From assembly GCA_044238735.1 (NCBI GenBank), contig JBIICS010000145.1, positions 1 through 6,987 of the forward strand: a stretch of DNA of 6,987 bases, written 5' to 3'. The translations under genes were made by a program, and so were the position numbers. The notes under the pieces were generated by a model. That model worked only from the letters and a program-made list of their open reading frames with translations, was not told where the DNA came from and did no database searches. This document shows, one piece after another, positions 6,207 through 6,987 of the stretch (position 1 is its first letter; each line of letters begins with the position of its first letter). Origin of the DNA: JBIICS01 sp044238735 (GTDB taxonomy: Bacteria > Bacteroidota > Bacteroidia > UBA4408).

Positions 6207-6987
6207 ATGTATTCAAAAACTAACTTTTCAAAATTGAAACGAGTACTCGGGTCGATATTACTGCTTTCGACCGGAGCAACGTATGCCCAAACCAATGTGT
6301 TTGACAATGTGATTGCGCCAAGCCCAAATCACACCCTTCTTGAAGCTGCCCTTATACAAGAAGGTTTAGCTGATGATTTGCAAAATGCCAGTGCCACTTT
6401 AACGGTATTTGCACCAACGGATGATGCTTTAAATGCTTTGGCAGCTGCCTTAGGAACCAATGCTGCCGGTTTACTTGCACTCCCCAACTTGGATTCAATT
6501 CTTCTTTATCATGTTTTAGGAGTTACAGTACCTTCCAGCGCTGTAACAAACGGACTAATTGCAACTCCCTTAAACAACATTAATACTTTAAAACTTACAA
6601 AAACAACTCTTGGAGAGATTTTTGTAAATCAGGCTAAAGTAACAACTGCCGATTTAACAGCTGATAACGGTGTTGTTCATGTTACCGACCAGGTTCTTTT
6701 ACCGGTTAAAACTGTTGTTGATGTGGCTATTGCAAATAGCTTCACTACATTGACTGCGGCCTTAATAAAAGCTGAGTTAATTCCTGCATTGTCTATTCCC
6801 CTTGGTACATTCACTGTATTTGCTCCAACAAACGCAGCGTTTGATACTTTAGCTTCTCGATTAAATACCGATTTAAACGGCATTTTAGCTTTACCAAACT
6901 TAGCAGATGTATTATTATACCACGTTTTAGGTTCGGAAGTAGCTGCTGCTGCAATTACTAACGGTACTACTGCTGCTCCTTTAAGCA
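6207..6987 (+). CDS. Secreted tandem fasciclin (FAS1) domain protein, N-terminal part (runs off right edge)
   Basis: An open frame of 260 codons from ATG at 6207 to the window edge, with the C-terminus outside. Residues 1-27 form a signal peptide: basic KLKR (9-12), hydrophobic core (13-22), and probable cleavage after ATYA (24-27). No lipobox is present. FAS1 domain 1 spans about 30-167, with the H1 box TVFAPTDDAL (66-75), the YH motif LLYHVLG (99-105) and the H2 box VVHVTDQVLLP (156-166). FAS1 domain 2 starts at about 168, with TFTVFAPTNAAF (201-212) and LLYHVLG (236-242), and is cut at residue 260. FAS1 domains mediate adhesion to cells, matrix or polysaccharides, so a surface or matrix role is likely. 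In Bacteroidota such proteins often end with a type IX secretion sorting domain; that would lie beyond the edge and cannot be seen. The gene has its own 233-base upstream spacer, so it is probably not in the transporter operon. Confidence 0.93.
   Translation, partial: MYSKTNFSKLKRVLGSILLLSTGATYAQTNVFDNVIAPSPNHTLLEAALIQEGLADDLQNASATLTVFAPTDDALNALAAALGTNAAGLLALPNLDSILLYHVLGVTVPSSAVTNGLIATPLNNINTLKLTKTTLGEIFVNQAKVTTADLTADNGVVHVTDQVLLPVKTVVDVAIANSFTTLTAALIKAELIPALSIPLGTFTVFAPTNAAFDTLASRLNTDLNGILALPNLADVLLYHVLGSEVAAAAITNGTTAAPLS
6294..6987 (+). repeat. Tandem FAS1 coding repeat, 411-base period
   Basis: The two fasciclin domains are in exact register at 137 residues (411 bases): VFAPT recurs at residues 67 and 204, and ALPNL at 91 and 228. 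Over residues 91-123 versus 228-260, 20 of 33 positions are identical by eye, including LLYHVLG and TNG. Codons in the shared parts have diverged, for example TAT CAT GTT versus TAC CAC GTT, so the duplication is not very recent. The second copy is truncated by the window edge. Confidence 0.7.

Noticed and set aside
6677..6883. A 68-codon minus-strand open frame inside the fasciclin gene
   Set aside because: It is antisense to the FAS1 coding repeat; the low-complexity Ala/Val/Asn translation reflects the repeat's codons.

Overview
The window looks like a chromosomal piece of a Bacteroidota genome (flavobacterial or sphingobacterial type). The basis is an A+T-rich sequence, start codons with no Shine-Dalgarno sequence, two exact TAnnTTTG elements (the -7 consensus of this phylum), and protein families with a Bacteroidota flavour: a sulfatase/LTA-synthase-like membrane protein, a large RND protein beginning MWKFITHFILRNR, and a secreted multi-fasciclin protein. 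No RNA gene, CRISPR array, insertion sequence, phage gene or origin was seen.

Layout. Positions 1-1693 (minus strand) hold a compact three-gene transcription unit read from right to left: a PlsC-type lysophospholipid acyltransferase, gatC (subunit C of the tRNA-dependent amidotransferase), and the N-terminal 212 residues of an LTA-synthase-like sulfatase-fold membrane protein that runs off the left edge. The gaps are 7 and 13 bases. A 70-base divergent spacer (1694-1763) carries a -7-like element on each strand. It separates this unit from trpS (1764-2738, plus strand). After a 140-base spacer come two tightly linked plus-strand genes, with 2 bases between stop and start: an exported 222-residue protein with a long C-terminal coiled coil, and an 807-residue, 12-helix RND/MMPL-superfamily transporter. 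A 233-base spacer with two weak hairpins leads to a secreted protein built from tandem FAS1 (fasciclin) domains, cut by the right edge.

How the genes fit together. gatC and trpS belong to tRNA aminoacylation. The acyltransferase, the LTA-synthase-like enzyme, the RND transporter with its exported partner, and the fasciclin protein all concern membrane lipid or the cell surface. The window is mostly ordinary core genome. The least described part is the coiled-coil protein/RND transporter pair, where a dedicated periplasmic partner is plausible but inferred only from linkage and architecture. No clearly new system is demonstrated by the sequence alone.
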